From CAVONV01 sp963697355 (GTDB lineage Bacteria; Acidobacteriota; Vicinamibacteria; Marinacidobacterales; DATDRI01): a stretch of DNA of 64,000 bases. The notes below the pieces were generated by a model that was not told where the DNA came from, did no database searches, and was given only the letters and a program-made list of their open reading frames with translations. Made by a program: the position numbers and the translations under genes. Shown in pieces: positions 44,468 to 53,492 of this stretch. How positions within the stretch are numbered: the first letter of the stretch is position 1; every line of letters begins with the position of its first letter. The stretch is from the NCBI GenBank assembly GCA_963697355.1, contig CAVONV010000032.1, positions 372,001 through 436,000 on the forward strand. Reading direction: 5' to 3'.

Positions 44468-45610
44468 TCAAGAAGTCCGATCTCCCTGCTCCTCGATGAG
44501 CCGGTCGAGCTCGGCTTTGAGGCGGGGGAGAATCTCTTCATAGGAAAAGGCACCTAGAGTCTCGCGACCTTTTTTCAGATTCACGAATTTCGGCCCACAC
44601 CAAAGTCCCAGGTCGGCATCGTCCGTCTCTCCGGGTCCATTCACACGGCAACCCATGACGGCAATGGTCATCGCGTGCTTTTCGGCATATCGGGTCAAAT
44701 CCCGTACCTTCTGCGCCAGTTCCACGAAAGCTTCGTTCTCGACCCGTGAGCAAGAGGGACATGAGATGATGTTCAGGCGGTCGCTCGGAAACTCCGGTAC
44801 GGATCGAAAGCGGCCTTCTTGAATGTCATCCAAGATCTGTTGCCCAACTGTGATCTCTTCGGGTTTGCGAGGGTTGGGTAAGGTCAAGGACACGCGTATC
44901 GTATCGCCAATTCCCTGCGAAAGGAGCTGCTCGAAGGCAATTCGCGTTTTGAGGATCCCATCCGGAGGGAGCCCAGCTTCGGTCACCCCCAAGTGTAGCG
45001 GCACATCGGGCCGTTCGGCCGCAAAACGACGATTGGCCTCTATCACCTTTGCAGGGTCGGAGTCTTTGAGAGACACGCAGAAGCGCGTGAACGCCAACCG
45101 ATCCAACATTTGCACGTGTTCCAAAGCGGAAGCAACCATGGCGCCAACGGAGTCTTCCCCGAACTTGTCCGCGAGAACCGGATCAACCGAACCGCAATTG
45201 ACACCGACACGAATGGCGCAGTCGTTCTCCGCCGCGGTCTCTGCCAGAAAAGCCACCTTGTCCTCGACCGATTTCGAGCGCTCGTGATGGTAGAGATGAC
45301 CGGGATTGTATCGGATCTTATCGACGTGGGGAGCCACGACGGCCGCTAGCCGGTAGCTTTCCTGCAGATCCACAGAAAGGTTCGCTTTCGTCTTCTCCCG
45401 GATGCGTTGGAGCGCTTCAGCATCCTTGGAGCTATCCACTGCAATGCGGACGACGCCGGCACCGGCCTGGTGAAGTGCCTCTGCTTGCTCGACGGTGGCC
45501 TCAATGTTCTCGGTCTTGGTGGCGCACATGCTCTGAACCGCCACGGGGTGGCCATCGCCAATTACGATACTGCCGATGTGAACGGCTCGGGTGGGATTTC
45601 TCCTTACCAT
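44468..45610 (-). CDS. ispG: 4-hydroxy-3-methylbut-2-enyl diphosphate synthase (flavodoxin)
   Basis: Protein of 380 residues, ATG at 45610 directly behind AGGAGGTT. IspG/GcpE: the TIM-barrel N-terminus (VAVQSMCATKTENIEATVEQ, VVRIAVDSSKDAEAL, IRYNPGHLYHHERS) and the C-terminal iron-sulfur domain with cysteine motifs ISCPSCSRVE and VMGCRVNGPGETDDAD. It performs the penultimate step of the MEP isoprenoid pathway, reducing ME-cPP to HMBPP with a 4Fe-4S cluster. Other MEP genes are not in this window. Confidence 0.95.
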   Translation of the reverse strand: MVRRNPTRAVHIGSIVIGDGHPVAVQSMCATKTENIEATVEQAEALHQAGAGVVRIAVDSSKDAEALQRIREKTKANLSVDLQESYRLAAVVAPHVDKIRYNPGHLYHHERSKSVEDKVAFLAETAAENDCAIRVGVNCGSVDPVLADKFGEDSVGAMVASALEHVQMLDRLAFTRFCVSLKDSDPAKVIEANRRFAAERPDVPLHLGVTEAGLPPDGILKTRIAFEQLLSQGIGDTIRVSLTLPNPRKPEEITVGQQILDDIQEGRFRSVPEFPSDRLNIISCPSCSRVENEAFVELAQKVRDLTRYAEKHAMTIAVMGCRVNGPGETDDADLGLWCGPKFVNLKKGRETLGAFSYEEILPRLKAELDRLIEEQGDRTS

Positions 45611-45781
45611 AACCTCCTATTCTAACGACCGAGACGACAGGCACACAATAACCACTCGACGCCCCATTTGGGATGGGATTGAAAATCGATCGCGGAACGA
45701 AACATAATGCGTAGCGTCCCGTGGTTAGGCTTGTAACCCGGCCCCGCCGTCGATTAGCATTGGTATCCGTCAGGAGGAGCC

Positions 45782-46132
45782 ATGGAGAAACGGACTCGTG
45801 CACGTCTCGTCCCGGAAGGAGCCTTGAAGTGCACCATCGAATGGGAAAACGGTTCTGAAAAAGGACGCGTTCACAATCTCTCTACCCAAGGAGCTCTCCT
45901 CGAAGCTCAAAGCGACTTTGGCATCAGCAGGATCAAACTCACCCTACATTTCGAAAAGTCCGGTGAGACCCTCACGTTGAACGCTGCCATCCGCTGGCAC
46001 GCGGTCTCTCCGCAGGACCAAACCGACCACTATGGCATCGTCTTCCGTTCGGTGGATGACGACACCCAGAGAAAGCTCGGCGCCGCCATTCACGCCTTGC
46101 TCGACGAGCCTGCAAGCGAGCGGGCCGGATAG
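45782..46132 (+). CDS. PilZ-domain protein
   Basis: Protein of 116 residues, ATG behind AGGAGGAGCC. The RTRAR run near the N-terminus and NLSTQGALLEA form the cyclic-di-GMP-binding RxxxR and (D/N)xSxxG motifs of the PilZ barrel; DHYGIVFRSVDD is the late conserved strand. It is a stand-alone receptor for c-di-GMP with no partner gene alongside. Confidence 0.82.
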   Translation: MEKRTRARLVPEGALKCTIEWENGSEKGRVHNLSTQGALLEAQSDFGISRIKLTLHFEKSGETLTLNAAIRWHAVSPQDQTDHYGIVFRSVDDDTQRKLGAAIHALLDEPASERAG

Positions 46133-46212
46133 AGGATTGCCCCGATATCCCCCAACCAGGCCAACTCGCATTTCAAATCTGATCCCAGATTCCTCGTGAA
46201 CCGCAATGGCGG

Positions 46213-46218
46213 TATAAT
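46213..46218 (+). promoter_or_regulatory. Consensus -10 upstream of the aminotransferase gene
   Basis: A perfect TATAAT 24 bp before the ATG, so transcription would start near 46225. The -35 region is not close to consensus. Confidence 0.4.
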
Positions 46219-46242
46219 GCGCCGTTTTTAGGGAGGTATTCT

Positions 46243-47358
46243 ATGCGTATAGAAGCATTCGAAATGGAGCGGTGGCAATCCATATGGGAGAACCGAGTAC
46301 GCCTCAACTTGTCCGAAAGCGGTGTCCATCCCATGCAAGTTTCCGAGCTTCTCGAGGAGCCGGATAGGCAAGCGCTCGAGAGCCAGCTTCTCGGATACCC
46401 CCAGACGAACGGGACGGTCGAGCTCAGAGAACAGATAAGCGACCTCTATGCAGGCTCGGATGTGGACAACATCATCGTAACCAACGGAACAGCCGAAGCG
46501 AACTTCATCTCCGTCCTCAGCCTGGTCGAGCCAGGGGACGAAGTCGTGATGATGATCCCGAACTATATGCAAATTTGGGGGCTCACCCGTTCACTGGGTG
46601 CAGAAACCAAAGCTCTCACCCTTCGAGAAGTACGGAGCTGGGCTCCCGATCTCGACGAGCTCGAGAAGCTCGTCAACGACAAGACTAAGCTCATCGCCGT
46701 CTGTAACCCCAATAATCCTACGGGAGCCATCTTGAGCGAGGGCCACATGCGTGGCATTTGCGAAGTTGCCGGCCGTGTCGGTGCGTGGGTACTGGCGGAC
46801 GAGGTCTACCAGGGAGCGGAGCTCGACGGCGAGATCACTCCGACGTTCTGGGGTTGGTATGACCGACTTCTCGTCACGGCGGGCTTGTCCAAAGCCTATG
46901 GACTACCGGGCCTTCGCATCGGTTGGGTCGTCGGACCACCGAACAAAGTCGAAGAGCTTTGGTCCTACAAGGATTACACGAGCATTGCTCCAGGGGCTCT
47001 TTCCGACTTTTTGGCGCGCCGAGCGCTCGAGCCAAAACGACGCGCCCAAATCTTGGGGCGGACACGAGCCATCCTCAACAAGCAGTTTCCTATTGTGCAG
47101 GAATGGGTCGACTCTCAAGGGGATCTTCTCGTGATGACACCGCCACGGGCGGGAGCGTTCGCCGTGGTGAGATATCGACTCGACATCAACTCCACGGAGC
47201 TCATCGACCGGCTCAAGGAGGAGAAGAGCGTGCTCATCGTTCCCGGCGATCAGTTCCAATTGGATCACTACGTTCGCGTGGGTTATGGCGGGGAACCGGA
47301 AATCGTAAAGGAAGGCCTGGCACTGTTCTCCGAGCTATTGGCGGCTGTTCGCTCGTGA
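46243..47358 (+). CDS. PLP-dependent aminotransferase, class I/II
   Basis: Protein of 371 residues, ATG behind GGGAGGTATTCT. Fold type I: TNGTAEANFISVLSLVEPGD, VCNPNNPTGAILSEGH, VLADEVYQGAEL and AGLSKAYGLPGLRIGWVVG with the PLP lysine, and a late arginine motif (YVRVGYGG). Closest to the LL-DAP/alanine-type and capreomycidine-synthase-like subgroup, which begins with LNLSESG as here. Substrate not defined by sequence. Confidence 0.88.
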   Translation: MRIEAFEMERWQSIWENRVRLNLSESGVHPMQVSELLEEPDRQALESQLLGYPQTNGTVELREQISDLYAGSDVDNIIVTNGTAEANFISVLSLVEPGDEVVMMIPNYMQIWGLTRSLGAETKALTLREVRSWAPDLDELEKLVNDKTKLIAVCNPNNPTGAILSEGHMRGICEVAGRVGAWVLADEVYQGAELDGEITPTFWGWYDRLLVTAGLSKAYGLPGLRIGWVVGPPNKVEELWSYKDYTSIAPGALSDFLARRALEPKRRAQILGRTRAILNKQFPIVQEWVDSQGDLLVMTPPRAGAFAVVRYRLDINSTELIDRLKEEKSVLIVPGDQFQLDHYVRVGYGGEPEIVKEGLALFSELLAAVRS

Positions 47359-47413
47359 GATGGCCGAAAGGAGCTTGGAAACTCGTCCCCGAAGGTACCG
47401 GAGCTTCCGGAGG

Positions 47414-48127
47414 TCAAGTTCCATTCCAGTGCCAGCCGTGAGAGCTTGAACGCAGCTTACGCATTCGCATCATGGTTCGAACAAACGCCCAACCAAATTT
47501 CAGCAGCTTGGCATGAGACTCCCCATCCCGCCGGGGTCGGTAGTGAAAGGGCACTTCACGAATCCGATAACCGTCCGCATACATGCGAACGAGAAGCTCC
47601 GGCAGAAAATCGAAGTCCCTTCCCACGGGCTCGATTTGTCGTAGCGCGGAAGATCGATAGAGTCGGAAACCGCTCGAGAGATCTCGATACTGCAAGTCGA
47701 GAGCCTTGCGGTACACGAAATTCAAGGCTCGGCTCAAGGTGGACCGTAAGAAACTCATTTCAGCCTTACCGCCGGAAACATAGCGCGAGGCGATAATCAA
47801 ATCCGCATTCTCGCGGGCCTGCCACAAACTCCTGATGAAGGAGGGCTCATGTGAATAGTCGGCGTCCATGGTCAGGACATATTCCGTGTTGGCGGCGGAG
47901 AAGCCCGTCATCAGCGCGTTTCCGTATCCCGGCTCGATTTGCGTCATGACCGTCGCCCCGAGCTCGTCTGCCACTTTCACGCTATCGTCTGTCGAACCAC
48001 CATCAACGACCACGACTTTCGCATCGAGAACAAGCTCTTCCAACTTGGACTTCAACTCGGGCAAGAGACGTTTCAGGTTTGCGCTCTCATTGATAACAGG
48101 AATGAGTATCGTCAGGTCTGTGTTCAA
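47414..48127 (-). CDS. Glycosyltransferase family 2, polyprenol-phosphate mannosyltransferase-like
   Basis: Protein of 237 residues with a TTG start behind GGTGAGGTGG. DPM1-like GT2: LTILIPVINESANLKRLLPE, VVVVDGGSTDDSVKVADELG, YVLTMDADYSHEPSFIRSL (DAD motif), ASRYVSGGKAEMSFLRSTLS and LSSGFRLYRSSAL. It would charge polyprenyl phosphate with a hexose for envelope glycans; the two ArnT-like membrane proteins at 52053 and 62538 are possible users. It lacks the C-terminal membrane helices of larger homologues. Confidence 0.85.
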   Translation of the reverse strand: MNTDLTILIPVINESANLKRLLPELKSKLEELVLDAKVVVVDGGSTDDSVKVADELGATVMTQIEPGYGNALMTGFSAANTEYVLTMDADYSHEPSFIRSLWQARENADLIIASRYVSGGKAEMSFLRSTLSRALNFVYRKALDLQYRDLSSGFRLYRSSALRQIEPVGRDFDFLPELLVRMYADGYRIREVPFHYRPRRDGESHAKLLKFGWAFVRTMMRMRKLRSSSHGWHWNGT

Positions 48128-48887
48128 ACCACCTCACCTCGCATGCAACAACGGCAATTCGATCTGGTCCTTCTCATCTGCTCAGCTACGGTGAGACCGA
48201 CTAACGACAGCACGGACACGAAGCGGGAAATCCCGTTCGTATAGGTGACATAGATGCACTTGTGCCGGAACGATTCTATCTAGGCAACAGTTGGGAGGGA
48301 AACGCGGTCTTTTTTGCTCTCTATCCGCGGTCGCCTCACGCCCGGGTGACGGCTTCGCCGCGAATCATACAGTTTCTTGCCTCAAAGCACCCTTCCATGA
48401 CTCATTCCGCTGCAACTCGGGTTTCAAGGATCTAGAACCGACGTTTCCGATGTCATCACAAGTGCGTCGATGTGCTTTCTCAGACTCAATAGAATCTCTA
48501 CAGCTTATGGGGAGCTCCCCATAGCACGTTGTTCCCTAAACCGACACGTCATGGCCCCACAACAGCACGTTGTTCCTTAGATCGACATCTCATGCGGGAC
48601 GGATCACAAAAGGTGCCAGGCACGTCATAAGGCTATTGCTGTGGGGATGTGGGACCGTTCGAGCAAACCGTAGTGCAACAGAAAAGTCCGATTGAATCGC
48701 TTGTCTGGCTCAGAGAATTGCCACAATGAGCTTCACACGGTGTCTTCGATGCTCGTCGGATGCTACCGATAGCAGAGCGGCTAGGGCCACGTCCTCAGTA
48801 GCCAATGCGCTCGAAAACACAATAGAGCTATGTTATTCTGAAATCCTCCCTAGGTCATTTCGAAATAGCTAGAAAAGGAGAGGTCCC
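48128..48887. other. Long non-coding region before the SPFH gene
   Basis: 760 bp without a supported gene. It contains the cluster of repeats listed separately at 48507-48631. No tRNA, riboswitch or coding frame with domain support was seen; the promoter of the SPFH gene probably lies in the last 60 bp. Confidence 0.5.
48507..48631. repeat. Palindrome, 31-bp direct repeats and REP-like motif
   Basis: In order: a perfect 16-bp palindrome ATGGGGAGCTCCCCAT (48507-48522); a 31-bp sequence beginning AGCACGTTGTTCC (48523-48553) repeated 41 bp later (48564-48594) with five differences; then AAAGGTGCCAGGCACGTCAT (near 48609), an imperfect palindrome of a type widespread in bacterial intergenic repeats. 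The clustering suggests a repeat-insertion hotspot. Confidence 0.6.
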
Positions 48888-49946
48888 ATGGCGATCAAGG
48901 ACTTCATCAGGACGCAGTTTATCGAGGTCATCGAGTGGCTCGATGACTCTGGGAATACGCTCGTCTTCCGTTTCCCCGTCGAGGCTCAAGAAATCAAAAT
49001 GGGTGCACGTTTGACGGTTCGCGAAGGACAGTCTGCGATCTTCGTCAACCAGGGCAAATTGGGCGACGTTTTTCAGCCCGGATTTCACCAGCTATCAACG
49101 CGGAACCTTCCGATCCTCACCAAGCTCCTCTCCTGGAAACATGGATTCAACTCGCCTTTCAAGGCCGAGGTGTACTTCGTCTCCACTCGACAATTCACGG
49201 ATCAGAAATGGGGAACCGCCAATCCCGTCATCATCAGGGACCCGGAGCTTGGACCTCTTCGGCTCCGTGCGTTTGGCACCTACTCGTTCCGAGTGAGCGA
49301 CCCGGCGGTCTTCATGAAAGAGGTCTTCGGCACGATGGGTCTCTTCACCACGGAAGAGATCACCGGGCAGCTAAGAGGCTTGGCCATCTCCGGATTCAGT
49401 GATCTCCTCGGCGAGTGCAAGATTCCTGTCTTCGACCTAGCTTCGAACTATGACGAGCTCTCGGACCAGGCGAAGCAGAAATTGGACCTCGAGTTCCAAA
49501 AGTATGGATTAGCGCTTTCCAAGTTCTATGTGGAGAACATCTCCTTGCCCCCCGAAGTGGAAGACATGCTCGACAAACGCACCAGCATGGGGGTCGTGGG
49601 CGACATGAACCGCTACGCGCAATTTCAAACCGCGCAAGCCATCGAGAAAGCCGCCGAGAACCAAGGCGGCACTGCGGGGGCCGGTGTTGGGATTGGAGCC
49701 GGTGTGGCCATGGGACACCAGATGATGGGCACGATGCAGCCCGCGCCTCAGGCTGCGGCTGCGACGCAGGCGACCCACCCAGGAGTCAACACAGCAAGCT
49801 GCGTCAAGTGCTCGGAGTCCATTCCGCAGGGATCAAAATTCTGTAGCCACTGCGGTGCGCCACAGACCGCCGCTTGCACCAAGTGCGAACAGCCCTTAGT
49901 GCAAGGAGCGAAATTCTGTCCGAACTGCGGCGAACCCATCGCGTAA
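48888..49946 (+). CDS. SPFH-domain protein with C-terminal zinc ribbons
   Basis: Protein of 352 residues, ATG behind AAAAGGAGAGGTCCC. The first ~250 residues are a YdjI/virion-core-type SPFH domain (IKDFIRTQFIEVIEWLDDSG, VREGQSAIFVNQGKLGDVFQ, RAFGTYSFRVSDPAVFMKEV). A glycine/alanine-rich linker precedes two zinc ribbons, CVKCSESIPQGSKFCSHCG and CTKCEQPLVQGAKFCPNCG. The family forms membrane-associated scaffolds; relatives are induced with phage-shock-like systems. Alone here, followed by an octamer array and a palindromic terminator-like site. Confidence 0.85.
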   Translation: MAIKDFIRTQFIEVIEWLDDSGNTLVFRFPVEAQEIKMGARLTVREGQSAIFVNQGKLGDVFQPGFHQLSTRNLPILTKLLSWKHGFNSPFKAEVYFVSTRQFTDQKWGTANPVIIRDPELGPLRLRAFGTYSFRVSDPAVFMKEVFGTMGLFTTEEITGQLRGLAISGFSDLLGECKIPVFDLASNYDELSDQAKQKLDLEFQKYGLALSKFYVENISLPPEVEDMLDKRTSMGVVGDMNRYAQFQTAQAIEKAAENQGGTAGAGVGIGAGVAMGHQMMGTMQPAPQAAAATQATHPGVNTASCVKCSESIPQGSKFCSHCGAPQTAACTKCEQPLVQGAKFCPNCGEPIA

Positions 49947-49951
49947 GGAAA

Positions 49952-50007
49952 GTACTCGAGAACTCAAGTACTCAAGTACCCAAGCACCCGAGCACTCAAG
50001 AACTAAA
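49952..50007. repeat. Octamer repeat array B (seven units)
   Basis: Seven contiguous 8-bp units begin 5 bp after the SPFH stop: GTACTCGA, GAACTCAA, GTACTCAA, GTACCCAA, GCACCCGA, GCACTCAA, GAACTAAA. The period is exact; only certain positions vary. Confidence 0.85.
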
Positions 50008-50015
50008 GAGTCTTC

Positions 50016-50035
50016 CCCGAGTACTCGGGTTCTTT
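50016..50035. terminator. Palindromic site, possible bidirectional terminator
   Basis: A perfect 14-bp palindrome CCCGAGTACTCGGG (50016-50029) followed by TTCTTTC, between the convergent SPFH and S9-hydrolase genes. Its core matches the octamer-array sequence, so it may have evolved from the array. Confidence 0.4.
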
Positions 50036-50037
50036 CG

Positions 50038-51099
50038 TCAGCTCACTGGGCTCGGCGGCGACAGGTATTTGGCTAAGAATCGATAGATCTCGCGTCTCGA
50101 CTCTCGGGCTGCTTTGGTATCCAAACGATTGAAGCTGTGCCCCCCAGGCTCATCTTGATATATCTTGTACTCGAATTTCTTCCCTTCGGCTTTTAGAGAT
50201 TTGATCAAGTGCTCCACTTCCAAAACGTTGACGTCCCCGTCATTCGTGTTGGTATGTATCAGTAGCGGTGTTTGGAGCTTGTGAGCGTTCCAGGCCGGCG
50301 AGCGGCGCCTGTACTCTTCGACGTCTTCGTAGGCTGATTTCCCAATGTGGTATTTCGCCGAATACAGCTGCCGGTAGCCTTCCGTCTTGTAGCCCATGCG
50401 GGCGACGAGGTCACTCACGGGGACGCCGGCGTAGGCGACCTTATAGGACTCGGGGTGCTCGAAGATGTTCATCAGTGTATGAAGTCCACCGTGACTCCAC
50501 CCCATGATGCCAATACGACTCTCGTCGATGAAGTCGAAGTTCTCCAACATATAGTTCCTGGAAGCATAAGTGTCCTCGATCTCCAGTCCACCATAGTCGA
50601 TGGCCTGATAGAACCCACGACCGTAGCCCGTGCTACCTCGATACTCCGGCGCGACGACGGCGTAGCCTTGGTCCAACAGCTCTTTCACAATATGCGCGGC
50701 CCCCGAACTGAAGTTGCTATGAACCCCTCCATGGGGATAGACGATGAGAGGGATCTTTTGGCTCTTGTCACGGCTCTTTGGAATAAATGCATAAGCCTGG
50801 ATCCGAAGAGGATTTCCCGCACCCTGAGCCGTCGGATTGGGTTGATAGCGCGGCGGCGGCCCGGTAAAGCGGACTTTGTCGATTTCCGCGATCTCTCCGA
50901 GCTTCACGTGCCACATCACATCGTCAATGGCCTTAGCTAGTTGGTTAAAGGTGTGCCGTTGGTTTTGCTGTTGTTGTTTGAGTTCCTGGATTTCGCTCAT
51001 CAGCATTTCGAGTGTCACGGTCTCGGACTCCTCGCTCTGGGCGCCGACGAAACCAACACTCATGGAAATCAAAAGGACAGTGGTAAGCGCAGTTCTCAT
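50038..51099 (-). CDS. Secreted prolyl-oligopeptidase-like (S9) alpha/beta hydrolase
   Basis: Protein of 353 residues from ATG 51099, chosen over upstream ATGs because GGGAGGGA lies at the right distance and a signal peptide (LTTVLLISMSVGFVGAQ) follows. An N-terminal coiled-coil segment (EIQELKQQQQNQRHTFNQL) precedes the hydrolase domain: YPHGGVHSNFSSGAAH, APEYRGSTGYGRGFYQ, nucleophile GIMGWSHGGLHTL, acid in HTNTNDGDVNV and histidine in EPGGHSFNR. Likely a periplasmic peptidase or esterase. It lacks the beta-propeller of true prolyl oligopeptidases. Confidence 0.82.
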   Translation of the reverse strand: MRTALTTVLLISMSVGFVGAQSEESETVTLEMLMSEIQELKQQQQNQRHTFNQLAKAIDDVMWHVKLGEIAEIDKVRFTGPPPRYQPNPTAQGAGNPLRIQAYAFIPKSRDKSQKIPLIVYPHGGVHSNFSSGAAHIVKELLDQGYAVVAPEYRGSTGYGRGFYQAIDYGGLEIEDTYASRNYMLENFDFIDESRIGIMGWSHGGLHTLMNIFEHPESYKVAYAGVPVSDLVARMGYKTEGYRQLYSAKYHIGKSAYEDVEEYRRRSPAWNAHKLQTPLLIHTNTNDGDVNVLEVEHLIKSLKAEGKKFEYKIYQDEPGGHSFNRLDTKAARESRREIYRFLAKYLSPPSPVS

Positions 51100-51245
51100 A
51101 AACATTCCCTCCCGTTGAACCATCGCCGCCATTTTATAGGAAGGGCGGTCTCAACGCAGTCCTGTCCTCCCTCGGCTTGCCCCTCTCTCCTCGCCGAGCT
51201 AGCATCCAAAATGCACCATCGCGACAAATGGCCAAGGAGACACAC

Positions 51246-51971
51246 ATGGACTCAAGCAAGCTCGAGAACAAGGTAGCCGTCGTAACGGGCTCAACACGTG
51301 GCATCGGCCGGGCCATTGCCGAGGCGCTGGCCCGAGAAGGCGCTGAGGTGATTATTAACGGTCGCAAGGAGGAAGACGTCGAGCGGACCGTCAAGAAACT
51401 GGCCGGGTCCGGTCTAAGGGTACGAGGAGCGCGAAGCGACATCAGGCACTACGGTGAAGTTGAATCATTGATGCGTTTCGCGGCGGAAGGCTCTGGAGGC
51501 CTCGACATCCTTGTCAACAATGCCGGCCTGGGTATCTTTGGGCACATCGGTGATGTCACTCCTGAACAATGGGACCAAGTGATCGAGACCAATCTTTCGG
51601 GCGTGTTTTATTGCTGTCACGCCGCCCTCCCCTATCTCCGCAAACGAGGCGGCGGATACATCCTCAACATTAGCAGTCTCGCGGGTAAGAACGCATTCAA
51701 AGGAGGAACGCTCTATAACGCTTCCAAATTCGGCCTCGAGGGAATGAGTGAAGCCCTCATGCTCGACTTACGCTACGAGAACATCAAGGTGAGCTATATC
51801 ATGCCCGGCAGCGTGGCGACCGAGTTCTCGGGACGGCACCCTACCGAGAAAGACTCCTGGAAACTGACCTCCGAGGACGTGGCGCGTGTCGTCATCGACC
51901 TTCTCTCTCACGATCACCGCGCGTTGGCGAGCCGGGTGGAGCTGAGGCCGTTTCAGCCCAAAAAGACCTGA
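51246..51971 (+). CDS. Short-chain dehydrogenase/reductase (FabG-like)
   Basis: Protein of 241 residues from ATG 51246 (AAGGAGACACAC upstream). Cofactor motif VTGSTRGIGRAIAEAL, NNAGLG, catalytic serine in LNISSLAGKNAF, YNASKFGLEGMSEAL with Tyr and Lys, and MPGSVATEF. Prefers NADP(H) by its arginine after the first glycine run. Substrate unknown; transcribed alone and convergent with the membrane-protein gene. Confidence 0.88.
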   Translation: MDSSKLENKVAVVTGSTRGIGRAIAEALAREGAEVIINGRKEEDVERTVKKLAGSGLRVRGARSDIRHYGEVESLMRFAAEGSGGLDILVNNAGLGIFGHIGDVTPEQWDQVIETNLSGVFYCCHAALPYLRKRGGGYILNISSLAGKNAFKGGTLYNASKFGLEGMSEALMLDLRYENIKVSYIMPGSVATEFSGRHPTEKDSWKLTSEDVARVVIDLLSHDHRALASRVELRPFQPKKT

Positions 51972-51980
51972 ACCAACACC

Positions 51981-52028
51981 GTACTCGAGTACCCGAGTAC
52001 TCAAGTACTCGAGAATCCAAGAACCAAG
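51981..52028. repeat. Octamer repeat array C (six units)
   Basis: Six units begin 9 bp after the SDR stop: GTACTCGA, GTACCCGA, GTACTCAA, GTACTCGA, GAATCCAA, GAACCAAG. Lies between two convergent genes, as array B does. Confidence 0.85.
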
Positions 52029-52052
52029 AGCCGGAAATCAACGCTGAGCAGC

Positions 52053-53492
52053 CTAATCGCCAGGCACAGCTGGGCCTACGACGCGTCGGATGGCGGACGT
52101 GAGGGCGCAGGCTAGGAGGATGGTAAGGAGGGGCTCAATCTCCCAGCGCATCCGATCGTTCTCACCGATCTCGATGAGATTCGTCGTCAGTGTCACCCAT
52201 GCCACCGTCACAGTGATGTAAGCAAAAACGGGTCTCCACCTATCGTTCTTGGTTCCATCACGCCTGAAGGTCCGGAAACAGCCGTACACCAACAAGGCCG
52301 GAAAAACGATAAGCCAAAGATTGGCCGGGGGCTCGAGCATTCCGATCGGTCTCTCGACCGCCCCCCCCAAGAAGACAAATCGTGTCACCTTATCCCTTAC
52401 CCAGTGAACCTTCGTGAAGTCGTAGTCAACGAGAAAATGAACGGAATTGGGTCCGGGTTGGAGGAAAAGAAGCAACGATGTGAGAACCCTCTGCAGGTAT
52501 CGATCCGGGTATCGGCGGATGAGATACTGATCGCCCCGCAGGATCTCCTTTGAGATTCGTGCATAGTCCCGATGGTTGAAATTGGGCTCACCATTAGACT
52601 TGTAAGGTGCGTCAATCGCCGGATGCACCGATTCCCCCGACTGGAAGTATCCATAGGCTCGGAGCTCATCCGGCGCTCGAAAAGGCCGGCGGTGCCAGAC
52701 CGGTGGCAGGTGACCCTCTGCATAAAGAGCGTTCATCTCCTCCTGGGAAAGGGGCCAGCGCTTGGCCAAGCTCATCCCCAACCAGGAGCTCCCGCTGTAA
52801 GCTCCCACTTGAAAGAAATTCTTCAAGAACACGAGGTTGATGACCAGTATCGGGAGAACGGCAGAGAGGATGAGAGCGCTTCTCCTCGAACGTTCCAACA
52901 GCGGCACAACGACCAGGAGTACTGCGATCAACCACAGCGGGTGATACACCGCACGGGAAAGCATCAAAGCCGCTGCACACCAAGAGAAAAGGTGGGCGTC
53001 AACCCTCCTACCATTTCCGACATAGCGTGCAAGCAACACCGCGCAACACAACACCAGGAAAGCCGCCGGAAGCGTATAGAAGAGCCAGTGACGGTACACC
53101 ATGAAATTGGGCAAGCAGGCCAGCAACAGGCACATGACTCGATTCACATTTCTCGAAACGCCGAGCTCTTCCATGAGCCACGCCATCGCGAGTAACAACG
53201 CAAGGCCCAGAACACCGAAACCCAAAGAGAAAGCTGCCCCCGACATCGACCCGAACGTTTTGAGCGTGGCTCCCAGGTAGAAGTTGAAGAGCGGAGGTTG
53301 TGCGTGCAAGAAGAAGAGTCCTTTTGTCAACTCATGGCGCAATATTTCAGGGTCGAGGTATTGATAAAGGAAGGACAGCGTGTTGTCTACGAAGCGAATT
53401 CCCAAGAGCCGGGACAATCCCTCACTCAGCAGAAAGACACAGACCACCCATCCGATGAGGGGCCGCAGAGATTTTCCGCTCTTCGCGCTCAA
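52053..53492 (-). CDS. Polytopic membrane protein, ArnT/PMT glycosyltransferase-like
   Basis: Protein of 479 residues. The start is set at the TTG at 53492, which overlaps the stop of the M20 gene (TTGA) with GGAG upstream; the longer frame is arginine-rich and unlikely to be coding. About ten membrane helices. The early loop FFLHAQPPLFNFYLGATLK resembles the QPPL signature of lipid-linked-sugar transferases. A soluble loop (PVWHRRPFRAPDELRAYGYF) lies mid-protein. Possibly transfers polyprenyl-linked sugar to a periplasmic acceptor. Confidence 0.65.
   Translation of the reverse strand: MSAKSGKSLRPLIGWVVCVFLLSEGLSRLLGIRFVDNTLSFLYQYLDPEILRHELTKGLFFLHAQPPLFNFYLGATLKTFGSMSGAAFSLGFGVLGLALLLAMAWLMEELGVSRNVNRVMCLLLACLPNFMVYRHWLFYTLPAAFLVLCCAVLLARYVGNGRRVDAHLFSWCAAALMLSRAVYHPLWLIAVLLVVVPLLERSRRSALILSAVLPILVINLVFLKNFFQVGAYSGSSWLGMSLAKRWPLSQEEMNALYAEGHLPPVWHRRPFRAPDELRAYGYFQSGESVHPAIDAPYKSNGEPNFNHRDYARISKEILRGDQYLIRRYPDRYLQRVLTSLLLFLQPGPNSVHFLVDYDFTKVHWVRDKVTRFVFLGGAVERPIGMLEPPANLWLIVFPALLVYGCFRTFRRDGTKNDRWRPVFAYITVTVAWVTLTTNLIEIGENDRMRWEIEPLLTILLACALTSAIRRVVGPAVPGD

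Noticed and set aside
49952..50007. CRISPR-like array
   Set aside because: The 8-bp units are contiguous with no spacers and no cas genes are present.
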